This document shows, piece by piece, positions 1-6,112 of a stretch of DNA of 6,807 nt. Each line of letters starts with the position of its first letter. The first letter of the stretch is position 1. The stretch spans positions 1 through 6,807 of the forward strand of contig JABXGY010000297.1 of NCBI GenBank assembly GCA_016550395.1, in the 5' to 3' direction. Source of the DNA: an archaeon (GTDB lineage: Archaea; Asgardarchaeota; Hermodarchaeia; Hermodarchaeales; Hermodarchaeaceae). The translations under genes were made by a program, and so were the position numbers. The notes under the pieces were generated by a model. The model did not search any database. It had not been told where the DNA came from and saw nothing but the letters and a program-made list of their open reading frames with translations.

Positions 1-42
1 AACAAAACAGCACTAAAATTCTGGGGACCGATCCCCCATAAT

Positions 43-1722
43 ATGAAAGAAGCTGTAACCCTCAGTAAATCCATAATCAAAGCGTATCGGGAAAAGCACC
101 AACCTCTCTTCACACCAGAACGATTCAATGATTTACTCAAAGCCATTCAAGCATTCCATCAAAAACATAAAGCCCTAACACCAAACGTCAAGCAAAATAT
201 TGCACTTCTAGAAGAACAATATGGCGTTGTCGAAGCAGGGCACCAACCAGCCCTTCTAGGTGGTCCAGGATTTGTCATTAACAAACTTGCCGCCATTGCA
301 CGCTTAGCAGCGTTCCAACATACAGCACCTGTCATGTTTGTGGGCGACCATGATCATGAGCAAAAAGAATTGACAGTAATTCACCTACCAAGTCCAGGTC
401 CCCGAGGACTTATCTTTAGCTACCGAGTACCACACGAGTATCAACTATCACCCTTGCATGTACTCCCCCTCCCACGTCTTACCTGGTTGAAACAAGTAGT
501 TGAAAAAATCACATCCACATATCATGAAATGGTGGCAGGCTCTGGAAAGGAAGAAAAAGGCAACTACGAAACCAGAATAGAACGCCTCCGCCAGTTACTA
601 GTAAAAACGTATAATCAAGCCAACACGTTTTCTGAATGGACCGTGTTGATTTGGATTCAAATCATCAACATGTCCCAGGATGTTGGGATTCTTTTCCAGA
701 TTTTCTCAGACCAAAGGATTCGCGATTTAATGCTCCCTGCCTTTGAATACCTTCTAGCGTCCTCAAATCGCACTCATTTAATCCAAGCACTGAACCAAAG
801 TGCAACTCAACTTGAAAACCTGGGTTATCAGCCTGGAATAGGCATACGCACCGATAATTACGTACCCTTCCACCTCGAATGTCCGACCCAAGGGTGTCAT
901 CGAACTCGTCTTGATCCACACCTTACTAATAATACGACAAACAGCACTATTGAAGTCTCAGCTGACTGCCCCAAGTGTAACACGACTCATTCTCTGGAGT
1001 TGAAAGCCAGTTCACCCGATCTTTCTGCCTGGAGGGACTATTTGTCACCTCGTGTTGATACCAGAGCCTTTCTTGTACAAAGCTATGCGCCAGTAATTCT
1101 TCATTGTGGCGGAGCCGGAGAAACAGATTATCACGCTCAGGTTTCACCTGCACTCAATGCCATAAAGAGTGTTGTACCGATTTTCTTCCGCTACACAAGA
1201 TTGTACTATGGAAATCCATGGACACATCGCCAAAGTCAGAAACTTTCCTTAGAAAATTTAAGCCCATTAGATATTAGTGAACTTCAATGCTATTCCTCTG
1301 CTATCTTAACGGGGTATAAGGAAGAAAATATGGGAGTTATCCAATCATTATTTGCTGCAAGCAATGAACACATCACAAAAACAGCTGCACATCTAATCCA
1401 GGTTGAATCACAGATAGAGAAGAAACGGATGGACACAATTATTCTGCAACGTGATGCATCTGAACCAACTATCAAGAAAGAACTCCAAGCCGAAATTGGT
1501 GTACTTACTCGACGTCGTCAACTAATACAAACCTATCTTTCGCAAATGTTTGGTCGCTATTCCCCTGAACGATTTGGTCAAGAAGTGAGTTTTGCATGGA
1601 TTGACTTTGCTTTATCCCTAAGTCCGGAGCATCTTTTCTCCAGACTTTCTTCTCACTACCAGCCACTTACGCCGTCAGCTGCAACTTTCTATTTATCTGA
1701 AAAACCAACTAAACTTGAATGA
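43..1722 (+). CDS. bshC: BshC-type cysteine-adding enzyme (bacillithiol biosynthesis)
   Basis: Probable last enzyme of bacillithiol synthesis, adding L-cysteine to the amine of glucosaminyl-malate in the cytoplasm. At 559 aa it is close to the roughly 540-aa bacterial enzymes. Family-like blocks occur in the expected order: GHQPALLGGPG (66-76) corresponds to the GQQ-x-GLLTGP block, GDHDHE (101-106) to the EDHD block, and GGAGETDYHAQ (356-366) to GGPGEIAYWAQ. A helical, coiled-coil-like stretch follows (about 446-500), then the C-terminal YSPERFGQE...F segment. Unusual: cysteines 280, 285, 309 and 312 form a C-x4-C/C-x2-C zinc-ribbon-like insert where Firmicutes BshC has, from memory, a plain beta-hairpin. 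The start is uncertain. ATG 43 has no Shine-Dalgarno at normal distance, and the frame is open to the left edge, so translation could begin outside the window. The tail overlaps convergent bshA by 14 bp. Family assignment is strong; cysteine as substrate is inferred from the family. Confidence 0.88.
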   Translation: MKEAVTLSKSIIKAYREKHQPLFTPERFNDLLKAIQAFHQKHKALTPNVKQNIALLEEQYGVVEAGHQPALLGGPGFVINKLAAIARLAAFQHTAPVMFVGDHDHEQKELTVIHLPSPGPRGLIFSYRVPHEYQLSPLHVLPLPRLTWLKQVVEKITSTYHEMVAGSGKEEKGNYETRIERLRQLLVKTYNQANTFSEWTVLIWIQIINMSQDVGILFQIFSDQRIRDLMLPAFEYLLASSNRTHLIQALNQSATQLENLGYQPGIGIRTDNYVPFHLECPTQGCHRTRLDPHLTNNTTNSTIEVSADCPKCNTTHSLELKASSPDLSAWRDYLSPRVDTRAFLVQSYAPVILHCGGAGETDYHAQVSPALNAIKSVVPIFFRYTRLYYGNPWTHRQSQKLSLENLSPLDISELQCYSSAILTGYKEENMGVIQSLFAASNEHITKTAAHLIQVESQIEKKRMDTIILQRDASEPTIKKELQAEIGVLTRRRQLIQTYLSQMFGRYSPERFGQEVSFAWIDFALSLSPEHLFSRLSSHYQPLTPSAATFYLSEKPTKLE

Positions 1723-2815
1723 CTTTGTCATAAATCGCTTCGTATTGAGGTAATACCTTCTCAATTGTATGATTTTTAACGATAGTTTGTCGTGCCTGTT
1801 TACCTAAGCGATCTGCAAGAGTGGAATCGGTTAGGATGGCATACAGCTTTTCAGCCATTGCATCAATATCACCAAAGGGTACAAGAAGCCCGTTTTCACC
1901 ATCTTTGATGATCTCAGGTATTCCCCCTACAGCAGTTGAAACAACGGGTAATCCACAACTCATAGCCTCAAGCAGAGATAGAGGGGCACCCTCTAACTCA
2001 GAACTAAGTGCAAAAGCATGGGCACAACGAAGGTATTGATAGACATCACGTTTAAAGCCGGGACATCGAATACGATCATTCAACTCATATTTTTGTATTA
2101 ACCGATTTACATCTGGTCGGGTTGGTCCATCTCCGAGGAGGAGCATTTCGGCATCGGGTATATCGGAAGCAATTTGGGCAAAAGCCGTGACTAGATCACT
2201 CACGCGTTTTACTGGACGAAAATTCGAGACATGAAGCAATTGCCGTTTTCCATTACTCATCTTAAATTCACAGGGATTAGGTTTAAACAATTCAGTATCT
2301 GTGAAATTCGTGATGGGTTCAATCGCACAACGGACACCTAAGGTCTGCTCTGCAGTTTGACAGATATGTTTCGTGACACATGTTACTGCATAGGCTGCTT
2401 CTACTGCAAAACGGGTAGCGGGTTGATAAGCCGGGTCTGCACCTAATGTATGGACATCAGAACCATGCAAAGTTACAATATAGGGAATGCCGGTCATCTG
2501 ATTTGCCATAAACGCCGACACGGCATGAGGAATAGCATAATGAACATGTAAAAGATCTAACTGATGTTTTTGGGTTACAGTGGCCATTTGAGAAGCAAGT
2601 GCCACGGTATAGGGGGGATATTGGAAAAGCGGGTAATCCAGGACATCAACAAGATCTACTTTGACGTTTTCATAGAGCCCTTCTTGTAGCTCAAATGGCA
2701 CCTCGTAAGTGATGAAACGGACTTTATGACCGCGTTTAGCTAATTCAATACCTAAGCGTGTGGCTAGGAGTCCTGAACCACCAACGCCAGGATAGCAGGT
2801 AATGCCAATTCGCAT
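1709..2815 (-). CDS. bshA: BshA, N-acetyl-alpha-D-glucosaminyl L-malate synthase (GT4)
   Basis: First enzyme of bacillithiol synthesis: a retaining GT4, GT-B-fold glycosyltransferase that joins GlcNAc from UDP-GlcNAc to L-malate. At 368 aa it matches the Bacillus enzyme (about 377 aa) along its length. The N-terminal domain opens with MRIGITCYPGVGGSG (1-15), the diagnostic BshA start. It continues with YPPYTVALAS (66-75), HVHYAIPHAVSAF (90-102) and TLHGSDVHTLGADP (115-128). The C-terminal donor domain has HVSNFRPVKRV (195-205), LLLGDGP (225-231), the EX7E catalytic pair E275/E283 and VGGIPEII (296-303). ATG 2815 is supported by homology from residue 1 and by a weak AAGGGA site 6 nt upstream. 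It is divergent from bshB and convergent with bshC. Other GT4 enzymes look broadly similar, but the N-terminal block plus the two partner genes make BshA the best call. Confidence 0.92.
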   Translation of the reverse strand: MRIGITCYPGVGGSGLLATRLGIELAKRGHKVRFITYEVPFELQEGLYENVKVDLVDVLDYPLFQYPPYTVALASQMATVTQKHQLDLLHVHYAIPHAVSAFMANQMTGIPYIVTLHGSDVHTLGADPAYQPATRFAVEAAYAVTCVTKHICQTAEQTLGVRCAIEPITNFTDTELFKPNPCEFKMSNGKRQLLHVSNFRPVKRVSDLVTAFAQIASDIPDAEMLLLGDGPTRPDVNRLIQKYELNDRIRCPGFKRDVYQYLRCAHAFALSSELEGAPLSLLEAMSCGLPVVSTAVGGIPEIIKDGENGLLVPFGDIDAMAEKLYAILTDSTLADRLGKQARQTIVKNHTIEKVLPQYEAIYDKVIQV

Positions 2816-2878
2816 TGTTAATCCCTTGGCACCCCGTCTTTCCCACCCTTATGTCTTCCCTTAGGCTGTAAATTCGTA

Positions 2879-2887
2879 TTTTTTATT
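2879..2887 (+). promoter_or_regulatory. Candidate archaeal TATA box for bshB
   Basis: The T-rich element TTTTTTATT is the best TATA-like sequence in the bshA-bshB intergenic region. Transcription would be expected about 25-28 nt downstream, near 2910, giving a leader of roughly 20 nt. It is a weak match to the TTTAWATA consensus, and the same AT-rich patch could serve bshA on the other strand. Confidence 0.35.
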
Positions 2888-2898
2888 CAACGAGGAAA

Positions 2899-2916
2899 CC
2901 TTTTGGCGCTAAAAGG
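2899..2916. promoter_or_regulatory. Near-perfect 18-bp palindrome before bshB (operator or leader hairpin)
   Basis: CCTTTTGGCGCTAAAAGG equals its own reverse complement at 16 of 18 positions; the one imperfect pair would be a G-U wobble in RNA. It sits 15 nt before the bshB ATG and covers the predicted start of transcription, a classic place for a repressor operator. If transcribed, it could fold into a hairpin that buries the AAAAGG part of the upstream Shine-Dalgarno. The symmetry is directly visible; a regulatory role is inferred. Confidence 0.45.
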
Positions 2917-2931
2917 AGTTTATTTGAGGAT

Positions 2932-3606
2932 ATGTCTATATCTGGGGAAAATCGATTACTAATTGTTGGAGCTCACCCCGATGATGAAACTTTTGGTTGT
3001 GGGGCAACCATTGCTCTTGAGACGGCTCGGGGAACCAGTGTTACTGTTTGTTGTTTAACCGGAACACCGGAACGACATAAAGAGTTACGATCTGCATGCA
3101 AAGTACTTGGTGCAAGGATAATTGCTTACAAGGAAAAGGATTTGGAGCTTACTATTCATGAAGTCGCAAAGGTGCTTATCCCCATCATCCAGGAGTTCCA
3201 GCCCCAAGTGATTATCTCACATAGTGTCGATGATTACCATGATGACCACCGTGTTGTACACCAAGCAATTTTCCGTGCAACTGAATGGGCAGGTCATGCA
3301 ACGAAATACAAAAAGAAAGCATGGCGACCTCACCGCCTCCTAAGCATGGAAATTAATACGTTATTAGCTGCACCAACCCTACTTGTCGATGTATCAGATT
3401 ATATTGATGTAAAAATGCAAGCAATCAAACGCTATCGAAGTCAGTTGGAGAAAACCAAAGAATTCTATCTTGAATTTAATCTACAAAAAGCGAGATTGCG
3501 TGGCCTTCAGGGTGGTTGTGAATACGCTGAAGCATTCCGAGAAGTCATAATACCAGTACATGGTCCTTTTTATGATCCCAAGGTTACCGTCAAAACTGTA
3601 TTCTAA
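2932..3606 (+). CDS. bshB: BshB-like PIG-L family GlcNAc-malate deacetylase
   Basis: Zinc-dependent LmbE/PIG-L deacetylase, likely converting GlcNAc-malate to GlcN-malate, the middle step between BshA and BshC. The 224-aa protein opens with the hallmark LLIVGAHPDDE (9-19). By family analogy H15 and D18 bind zinc and D17 is the catalytic base. The second metal motif, H103-D-D-H106, corresponds to the family HPDH motif, with H106 the likely third ligand. The C-terminal GCEYAEAFREV (195-205) is also typical of the family. ATG 2932 fits homology because the core begins at residue 9. GAGG lies only 2 nt from the ATG and a stronger AAAAGGAG 13 nt away, so initiation is atypical. PIG-L enzymes act on many GlcNAc substrates; the bacillithiol role rests on adjacency to bshA and bshC. 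The stop codon is 5 bp from the stop of the convergent UPF0282 gene. Confidence 0.87.
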   Translation: MSISGENRLLIVGAHPDDETFGCGATIALETARGTSVTVCCLTGTPERHKELRSACKVLGARIIAYKEKDLELTIHEVAKVLIPIIQEFQPQVIISHSVDDYHDDHRVVHQAIFRATEWAGHATKYKKKAWRPHRLLSMEINTLLAAPTLLVDVSDYIDVKMQAIKRYRSQLEKTKEFYLEFNLQKARLRGLQGGCEYAEAFREVIIPVHGPFYDPKVTVKTVF

Positions 3607-3611
3607 CCTCT

Positions 3612-4634
3612 TTATGTATCAAGGGGCGGACGAATACGGCTTCGAGATTTTTTAATTTGTTTAACCCAAGCCTCATAGGTAGAACTTACGGGATGATTTT
3701 CATACAGTGATTTCCGCTTAGCCTCGAGTTGATTATATGGTCGTCCTAATACTTCCGCGACCGTCATTACTTGATTGCCAAGTTCGTTCGCACGCTGTTG
3801 TATAGGTTCAAGCCACTGATGCCATTCTAAATCACGTAAAAGATGATGATCGACAATAACCATCGGAACCTGCTCTACCAGAACGTCCAAATTGTTAGCT
3901 GCAATAGTAATAACCTCTTTGGAAACTCGTTCTGGAGAGAGATAGGTTGGCGGACCAGCAAGAATCAAGACATCTGGTTTTTGACTTAAAATCCAATCCG
4001 CCGTTTCCTTCACCATGGGTCCTTGAACATCGGAAGCGTGCACCAGGGAAAAACTTCCACACCTAATAGCAGTCATGATGACCCAGCCAAGTTCAGTCCC
4101 ACTTTCACCATGCGGTACTGCAGGGGAGAAGCGAATGAGTGTTTTACCGATTTTCAAAGCCTTTCCATCTGCATACACCACCTCTTGTGCCACTTTGCGA
4201 GCACTGCGGATGAAATTATATCCCCGTCTTTGTTGGGAATAGTTAATCCTGGTTCGAATATCTTTACACCAGACTTTTCTCCCGCCATACAATGCTTCTG
4301 CATCATCTCGGCTGGACCAAAATAACGCATAATTCCGAAAGAAAGGCATGAAGTGATCATGATGGAAATGGGAAATTACAATCAGATCCACCGTTTCAGC
4401 ACCGACAACAATCTGTTTTTGTAGAGATTCAAGGAGGATGTATTCGGTGGGATGTGGATGGTAGTTATCTCGAAATCCAAGGGCTACACTGGGATCAATG
4501 AGAACAGATGCATCTGCGGTTTGGACATGTGTGGCAAGACTGCGTACCCCAAGACTTTCTGCAGCTAATGGGGTGATTTCTAGTTCACTACTAAGTTGAA
4601 TCTTGCCAGGTGCTAATGGTTTTCCTTCAACCAT
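3612..4634 (-). CDS. UPF0282-family metallo-beta-lactamase-fold hydrolase
   Basis: Probable metal-dependent cytoplasmic hydrolase of the UPF0282 family, whose substrate is not known to me. The 340-aa protein shows the family signature PLAAESLGVRSLATHV (22-37), then VLIDPSVALG (44-53) and the metal-binding HxHxDH motif at H89, H91, D93 and H94. Further family blocks are FSPAVPHGESGTELGWV (169-185) and VHASDVQGP (198-206, with D202). H264 in the VDHH segment could complete a glyoxalase II-like ligand set. There is no signal peptide. About 18 residues precede the usual family start, but ATG 4634 has a good GGAGTG site 7 nt upstream, which supports this longer N-terminus. It faces bshB tail to tail with only 5 bp between stops. 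A thiol-linked role, such as thioester or persulfide hydrolysis, is only suggested by this adjacency. Confidence 0.85.
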   Translation of the reverse strand: MVEGKPLAPGKIQLSSELEITPLAAESLGVRSLATHVQTADASVLIDPSVALGFRDNYHPHPTEYILLESLQKQIVVGAETVDLIVISHFHHDHFMPFFRNYALFWSSRDDAEALYGGRKVWCKDIRTRINYSQQRRGYNFIRSARKVAQEVVYADGKALKIGKTLIRFSPAVPHGESGTELGWVIMTAIRCGSFSLVHASDVQGPMVKETADWILSQKPDVLILAGPPTYLSPERVSKEVITIAANNLDVLVEQVPMVIVDHHLLRDLEWHQWLEPIQQRANELGNQVMTVAEVLGRPYNQLEAKRKSLYENHPVSSTYEAWVKQIKKSRSRIRPPLDT

Positions 4635-4641
4635 ATATCAA

Positions 4642-4647
4642 CACTCC
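4642..4647 (-). promoter_or_regulatory. Ribosome binding site of the UPF0282 gene
   Basis: On the minus strand this reads GGAGTG, 7 nt before ATG 4634. It is the clearest normally spaced Shine-Dalgarno in the window, and it decides in favour of the N-terminally extended start of this gene. A TTAATA element at 4671-4676 is a possible TATA box, which would leave a short leader of about 15-20 nt. Confidence 0.55.
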
Positions 4648-4742
4648 ATCAATGAAATAGCAGTTTAGAGTATTAACTATCACTTTTCTTGAGCTTCTAT
4701 TCTATTTTGGTATCCGAATAAGAAAAAGACGACAGCTGATCC

Positions 4743-4783
4743 AAAAAATGGGGGTTCGAGGCTTATGAATGGGCCCCGAACCC
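4743..4783 (-). terminator. Hairpin plus T-run terminator after the bactofilin-like gene
   Basis: On the minus strand, starting 17 nt after the TAA of the bactofilin-like gene, GGGTTCG (4783-4777) pairs with CGAACCC (4758-4752). A further three pairs (4775-4773 with 4762-4760) form across one mismatch. The stem is followed by CCATTTTTT, a T-run ending at 4743. This resembles an intrinsic terminator; archaeal RNA polymerase mainly responds to the T-run. It would separate this gene from the downstream UPF0282 gene. Confidence 0.6.
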
Positions 4784-4800
4784 TGAGGCTTTGGGCCTTA

Positions 4801-5994
4801 TTACCTGAGTAAGTCGTCAACCGTGGGAAGGTTCTTGACCTGTTCAGGTTCCTTCCCAAAGTGAACGCCTGGCTCTGCTTCTAAACGCTCTGTATAGAGG
4901 ACTTCACCTTCGACCATTACATCGCGTTCAATGTAGATGTCACGCCCATAGAGGTTTTTCACCCGAGCACGTTCTTCCACACGGATAGAATCACCATAAA
5001 AAGAGGCCCCTCGAGCCCTTTCCCCAACTGTTATCTCAGTACTCTCAACAAACCCGGAAACTTCACCACGGTGCCCAATACGAAATTCTTTCTCCGCAAT
5101 GATATGATCCCCACGAATCGATCCACCAACATCAATATGCGGAGACTTAATTTTCTGACCAGCCCGCAAAGAACCACCCACATCAATTTCTTCACCAACA
5201 AAGAGATCTGTTCCCACAACAACTGAGCCGCCAACATCTAGTTTCACTGTTAGGGTTAGTGATTGGTCAGCTTTGACCGCACCGCCAACCTCAATGGACT
5301 TGCCTTTGGCGTCTCCCGCAAATTTTGCAGCACCACCAACATCCAAATCCTCAAAAGAAACATCACCTTCACTCTTGAAGCTCCCCCCAACATCAATCCT
5401 AATAACCTTAGAGCCAGGTCCGACGACTACAGCACCGCCAACATCAATTGCGCCGATTTCAACTGCGCCTTCTGCTTTGAATGAACCTCCAACATCAACT
5501 TTTCCGATTATACCCGTGTCGCATTTCACTGCACCACCAACTGACAGTGACTTGGAATCAATGTTCCCTTCAACTTTAACAGCGCCTCCTACACTGATAT
5601 CTTCAACGGTGGCGTTTCCTCCAACTTTGAGAGCACCACCAATCGAAACCTTTGTAGCCTGCAAATCCTTTCCGACGTTTAAGGCGGCGCTAATAGCAAA
5701 TCGGTTCGCAGTTGCTGATCCTGTAATTGCCAATTGACCACGATGTACACTCACCGCCCTAGTAACGGTGAGATCACCATGGATTTCTGAGGTGTTATCA
5801 CCCTTGATTTCTAAATATTCAGCCTTCAAGGATCCCTCAATAACCACATCCCCTCGAATAGATACGCGTCCATCAACTACAATTGTATCACCCTTTTCGG
5901 GAAAAATCCTTCGGCAGTTTTTAAGTTCTACATCACCTTTGATGTGACCCAATTTGAGATCATGTTCATTTTCATATCGGAGTTTTTCACCCAT
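4801..5994 (-). CDS. Bactofilin-like beta-helix repeat protein (polymer-forming type)
   Basis: A cytoplasmic protein without signal peptide or membrane segment, probably a right-handed beta-helix that self-assembles like bactofilins. The 397-aa form has an N-terminal lead-in (IVVDGRVSIRGDVVIEGSL, about 38-56). It continues with eleven tandem repeats of about 17 residues built on (I/L/V)-D/S-V-G-G-A/S (about 117-305), then a C-terminal section with the pattern VGERA...SIRVEERA...IYIERDVMVEGEVLYTERLE. A period of 17-18 residues matches one beta-helix rung. I chose ATG 5994 because GAGG lies 8 nt upstream and a TTTTAAA TATA-like element at 6042-6048 would start transcription near 6018. The frame also allows a TTG start at 6030 (409 aa) with GAAGGA 5 nt upstream. 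A hairpin terminator follows the stop. A scaffold or membrane-associated filament role is inferred. Confidence 0.8.
   Translation of the reverse strand: MGEKLRYENEHDLKLGHIKGDVELKNCRRIFPEKGDTIVVDGRVSIRGDVVIEGSLKAEYLEIKGDNTSEIHGDLTVTRAVSVHRGQLAITGSATANRFAISAALNVGKDLQATKVSIGGALKVGGNATVEDISVGGAVKVEGNIDSKSLSVGGAVKCDTGIIGKVDVGGSFKAEGAVEIGAIDVGGAVVVGPGSKVIRIDVGGSFKSEGDVSFEDLDVGGAAKFAGDAKGKSIEVGGAVKADQSLTLTVKLDVGGSVVVGTDLFVGEEIDVGGSLRAGQKIKSPHIDVGGSIRGDHIIAEKEFRIGHRGEVSGFVESTEITVGERARGASFYGDSIRVEERARVKNLYGRDIYIERDVMVEGEVLYTERLEAEPGVHFGKEPEQVKNLPTVDDLLR
5080..5646 (-). repeat. Eleven tandem ~51-bp coding repeats (I-D-V-G-G rungs)
   Basis: This part of the bactofilin-like gene encodes eleven successive units of 16-19 residues, most of them exactly 17, each opening with a variant of I-D/S-V-G-G-A/S. 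The same rhythm shows in the DNA, where the plus strand repeats forms of ACCGCCAACATC about every 51 bp. Units differ outside the VGG core, so this is an old structural repeat and not a fresh tandem duplication. Confidence 0.85.
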
Positions 5995-6002
5995 TTTGAA
6001 CG

Positions 6003-6006
6003 CCTC
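6003..6006 (-). promoter_or_regulatory. Ribosome binding site deciding the bactofilin-like start
   Basis: On the minus strand GAGG, within AGAGGCG, lies 8 nt before ATG 5994. This is normal archaeal spacing and favours the 397-aa protein over the TTG start at 6030. The TTG start has its own GAAGGA (6036-6041) at 5 nt, so the choice is a preference and not a proof. Confidence 0.45.
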
Positions 6007-6041
6007 TATGTATTTTGCTGATGAAAGCAAGGCATTCCTTC

Positions 6042-6048
6042 TTTAAAA
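6042..6048 (-). promoter_or_regulatory. Candidate TATA box for the bactofilin-like gene
   Basis: TTTTAAA is TATA-like and would place the transcript start near 6018, giving a leader of about 24 nt before ATG 5994. The 35-bp repeat element at 6055-6089 lies directly upstream of it, where an activator would bind. Confidence 0.35.
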
Positions 6049-6054
6049 GGCGGA

Positions 6055-6089
6055 CTCACATTTAGGGGTCACATAATGTTACTTTACTC
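6055..6089. repeat. 35-bp direct repeat, copy 1 (upstream of bactofilin-like gene)
   Basis: This copy matches 6736-6770 at 28 of 35 positions without gaps. The core GGGGTCACATAATGT (6065-6079) is identical in both, and ACATAATGT within it is a small dyad. The octamer ACTCACAT stands on both sides of the core (6054-6061 and 6086-6093). The copy lies about 60-95 nt before the start codon of the downstream minus-strand gene. It is a candidate regulator-binding site. Confidence 0.55.
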
Positions 6090-6112
6090 ACATGTTGTTA
6101 ATTTCAACAAAC

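Noticed and set aside
665..1475. Minus-strand open frames of 61-84 codons inside bshC.
   Set aside because: They are shadows of a well-supported gene on the other strand, with no motifs or initiation signals.
4750..4783. GGGTTCGA...CGAACCC, which recalls the T-arm of a tRNA.
   Set aside because: There is no acceptor, D or anticodon arm around it, and on the minus strand it sits right after a stop codon and before a T-run, so a terminator explains it better.
5263..5737. Open frames on the plus strand opposite the bactofilin-like gene, including one of 154 codons rich in APPTS.
   Set aside because: They are antisense reflections of the VGG repeat codons: the repeating APPT pattern mirrors the repeat unit, and no ribosome binding site or family is evident.
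6006..6035. Nine-codon minus-strand reading frame (ATG 6035 to TAG) before the bactofilin-like gene, as a leader peptide.
   Set aside because: Its GAAGGA has no spacing to the ATG, and the composition suggests no attenuator logic; most likely chance.
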